From Eremomyces bilateralis CBS 781.70 (taxonomy: Eukaryota; Ascomycota; Dothideomycetes; Eremomycetales; Eremomycetaceae): 64,000 nucleotides of DNA. Below, one piece after another: positions 61,581 through 64,000 of the stretch. The translations under genes and the position numbers were made by a program. The stretch's first letter is position 1; the number at the start of each line of letters is the position of its first letter. The notes beneath the pieces were generated by a model. The model did not search any database. It was not told the origin of the DNA and saw only the letters and a list, made by a program, of their open reading frames with translations. Location of the stretch: contig NW_022985107.1 of assembly GCF_010015585.1 (NCBI RefSeq), positions 52,576 to 116,575 of the forward strand, in the 5' to 3' direction.

Positions 61581-63109
61581 ATGGAGAAACCTAGATGCTC
61601 TCGATGCGAAAAGTACTTCAGCAAAAGTAAGTAGTCGGCTACACTCTTCGGTCGTAAGGATTTAATCCAACTCGGCAGCGTCATCCCTGGTTCGACACAT
61701 CAGAAACAGGAAATGCGAGAAAGGGTCAGTCGTTATTCGCCAGAAATCCTGTCAGAAATGTTCGGATTCGAAAACGAAATGTGATTTACGGAAACCAACA
61801 TGCAGTCGTTGTTCGCTGAGAAGCCTCACCTGCCAATACCCCGGTTCCGACGATGCAAGCTCTAACAACTCCTCGGACCCCCGTGACGCTCCCCACTATA
61901 GACCCCCAATAGCGAGGACGGATGTAGTGGGTTTGGATGCTTCCACTCAAGCCACTCCTCTGGATCAATTGTCGGACGATGCTTTGCTATCCGCTAATTC
62001 CAGAACGCCGACGCAAAGAGCATCCGACAATAACATATCCAACACGTTTGATGTTGTGCGGGGAACAATGCACGACTTCGATGATTTCTATGTGTCGTGG
62101 ATAACCGGTACTTCCATCCCAGACCCAACTTCCCAGCCGGATCTCGCCTTGATTCCATCGACGGCGACCACGCCAGTTCTGGCCACCCACAGCATGCATA
62201 CCTTGTTTCGTTGTCTGCGAACATGGCCACGTATGATAGCGAAGGGCATCTTCGCCCCGCCAATTATCCACGATACAGTGACATCCGAACGTCTTATGCC
62301 AGCATCTTTAGCCAGATGCTATACCTTGACCAAGATGTGGGATGGACAGTGTCCTGGAACAAGCTCCATGGTACTAGAAGCTGTTAAAAAAGAAATGCAA
62401 ACTCTGATCGATACAGTAAAGTTGCTCCGTTTCCATGTCCGATTGTTCTAACCTGACATATTAGTATCAATCCCTTACGGAAGACACTCTCGTCCCAGCT
62501 ATCCAAGCCCTCGTCATTTACACCATTCTTTTGCTCTTTCCTACCAAATCCCAACGCTCTGTCTCGTTGCTCCCCGAGTCCCTGTTCCGTGATCTCAGGA
62601 ACATTGTCTACCACACCATCGGCACTGGTCTTACCTTACCAGAAGAATACGCTCACGAGCGTCCTACCTGGTCGTCTTGGATTCGCGTTTCATCCAAACG
62701 TCGTGCGGTATTCGCTTTGTATCTGATACACTGGGCTTACTCGGTTTACCATTGCTTGCCGAGCTACGACTGTCAAGATTTGGGTATAATGCCGGCGCCA
62801 GCGGCGAAGTATCTTTGGCATGCAACAAACCAGGAGGAATGGGAAAAGCTCTACTTGAAGTGGCTAGTGATATGGGATGGGAAGCAATATATGCAATGGG
62901 AGTACTTTACCATTCAATCTGGAGTGGGTCTGGATGGACGAGCTCAGCTATGGTTAGAAGACGCCGATGAATTTGGTATCATGTTCATGGGCATTGGTAA
63001 GTCAACTTTCCTCGATCTCATGACAGCTTGGGAACCAAACTAATGCCGGCTGGTTGTAGTCAATGCTACTGATAGAGAACCCATATTTGAAGTTGAGCAT
63101 CTGCCTTAA
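61581..63109 (+). CDS. Transcription factor with C2HC finger followed by Zn2Cys6 cluster
   Basis: Exons 61581-61626, 61679-62415, 62465-62996 and 63060-63109 (introns 52, 49 and 63 bp) give 454 residues. Joining exons 1 and 2 creates a C-x2-C-x12-H-x5-C finger (Cys6, Cys9, His22, Cys28; MEKPRCSRCEKYFSK then TSSLVRHIRNRKCEKG). Directly after it lies a perfect binuclear cluster, C-x2-C-x6-C-x6-C-x2-C-x6-C (Cys40, 43, 50, 57, 60, 67; SCQKCSDSKTKCDLRKPTC and so on). The rest resembles the middle region of fungal C6 regulators, with helices such as PAIQALVIYTILLLFP. It has HWAYSVYHCLPSYDCQDLGI and a short end NATDREPIFEVEHLP. It should be a nuclear DNA-binding regulator; target unknown. The gene neighbours a dead epimerase gene, so the pair may be what is left of a small metabolic locus (inference). 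Confidence 0.84.
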
Positions 63110-63159
63110 GGCATTACGGAACATTTTGGTCGAAAACATATCCACCTCCCACTCATCTT

Positions 63160-63890
63160 TGTCTCTATATCAACAAGGTCAAGGTATTGCCCAATGATAG
63201 CCTTCATCGTACCCTCAAATGTCGCAAACTTCCAACCAAAGCCTTATCGGTGTCTCAAGAATCGACTCTCCACTTCATCGTTGGCAATGTTCCACCTAGT
63301 GACTGTCATGGGCCCAAACCACGAAGGATTTGGTAAGCTGGTAACGCTGTTGAATTGCTAAAGAGAGAAGGAGAAGATCTCTCTCACTGCGATCTGCTAT
63401 TTACATCTGTAGGCAAACGGCCTACCCATCCCTTCTGCCTTAGGCCGCAAGGCCACAACACACAGACTGGGCGAAGCCCAAGACTGTCACAGTGACAACT
63501 CTTTGCTTCCCACTCGGTCCGGGAAATATTTCTTAGCCACTTCATTCATGGAAATTGGAATCCCACTCTATACCTTCCGGCGACTCGGCAGAAAGAGTAT
63601 AATCAATGTTCCCCGGAATAGACGACTTGATGGCCTCGACGTGCGCTCTCGCTACATCGGCTACATCGACTGGAATGCCAAGCATGGGATCAGTTTGTTT
63701 TTCTCCGAGGACCGGCGACATTCTCAAAGCCCATTGAGGCGTATTATTGTTCAGATCCGTTGTGATCGATGCACGATCATCTGGGCCAATAACCACACCA
63801 GTGAGCATTTGAATTGTCACGAATTACGGTTTAAGGGTCTCCACAAAATCACGAACACCGGTCCAGTATCCTTCAAAGGGATGTGAGACT
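63160..63890 (-). pseudogene. NAD(P)-dependent epimerase/reductase pseudogene, C-terminal two thirds at most
   Basis: Complement-strand fragments follow an atypical-SDR (cinnamoyl-CoA reductase/ketoreductase-like) order. They are GYWTGVRDFVETLKP, FVTIQMLTGVVIGPDDRA, GIPVDVADVARAHVEAIKSS, NIDYTLSAES and VAKKYFPDRVGSKELS. Then, beyond an insertion, come QSLGGTLPTMKWRVDS and GWKFATFEGTMKAIIGQYLD. The frame is broken by TAA (after LKP), a one-base shift after SNFHE, TGA (after SLS-L), TGA (after WRVDS) and another shift before GWKF. The Rossmann NAD-binding N terminus is missing. The stops fit C-to-T changes (CAA to TAA, CGA to TGA), as expected from RIP or methyl-C decay. A 173-bp element (63309-63481) interrupts it. 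Residual order proves descent; function is lost. Confidence 0.82.
63309..63481. mobile_element. Small hairpin-rich insertion (MITE-like) with 8-bp target duplication
   Basis: GACTGTCA at 63301-63308 and again at 63482-63489 flank 173 bp. Removing the insert and one copy joins the two halves of the epimerase relic in the same frame (SL-stop-QSLGGTLPT), so the insert is later than the coding sequence. Its ends are TGGGCCCAAACC and, complement, TTGGGCTTCGCC, sharing only T(T)GGGC. Inside are several short palindromes: GTAGGCAAACGGCCTAC, GGCCGCAAGGCC and CTGGGCGAAGCCCA. It has no coding capacity. An 8-bp duplication fits hAT or related DNA transposons. Confidence 0.7.
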
Positions 63891-64000
63891 GAATGACTGG
63901 GGTTGTGTTGTGAAGACGACAAAAGTAGAAGACTGATTATATTGATTGATTTCTATGGAGCCTAACTAGTTGGGGATGTCTAGATACAGATGGTTGATCA

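Overview
The window is nuclear DNA from a filamentous ascomycete (Pezizomycotina, most likely Eurotiomycetes; the exact genus cannot be read from the sequence). Evidence for this is the many short spliceosomal introns (about 40-100 bp, mostly 45-55 bp, with GCTGAC/GCTAAC-type branch points), fungus-specific families (Whi5/Nrm1, Zn2Cys6 factor, RTA1-like protein, oryzin-type subtilase, cytochrome-b5-fused delta-9 desaturase) and a degraded DNA transposon. Gene models below were built by reading frames across canonical splice sites and checking that the joined protein follows its family.

Layout. 0-12 kb: C-terminal end of the ribosome-biogenesis GTPase Bms1, a Whi5/Nrm1-type G1/S repressor, a 70-residue I9-type proteinase inhibitor, a mitochondrial pyruvate dehydrogenase kinase family protein, a 71-residue putatively lipidated small protein, and the bifunctional purine enzyme ADE16/17. 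12-24 kb: RTA1-like membrane protein, delta-9 fatty-acid desaturase, CENP-L/Fta1 kinetochore protein, a large secreted amidase, a 982-bp hAT element and a secreted subtilisin. 24-35 kb: gene-poor DNA followed by two diverged neighbouring genes with a DUF7918-like fold. 35-59 kb is dense: MCM3, ubiquitin-L40 fusion, an L1-domain ribosome-biogenesis factor, a Tos4/Plm2-like FHA protein, palmitoyl-protein thioesterase, an ADC-like protein, an MFS transporter, Fyv7, an Atos-family protein and a medium-chain dehydrogenase. 59-64 kb: repeat-bearing spacer, a transcription factor with a C2HC finger next to a Zn2Cys6 cluster, and a dead epimerase gene split by a small insertion.

Themes. Three genes belong to the G1/S programme (Whi5/Nrm1-like, Tos4/Plm2-like, MCM3) and each has an ACGCGT (MCB) hexamer upstream. 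Four genes act in ribosome production (BMS1, FYV7, the L1-domain protein, ubiquitin-L40). The decayed material is an hAT copy, an ankyrin relic, the epimerase pseudogene and a dispersed repeat pair; most of it lies in the gene-poor intervals. No CRISPR array, rRNA gene or convincing tRNA gene was found, and no biosynthetic cluster is evident.
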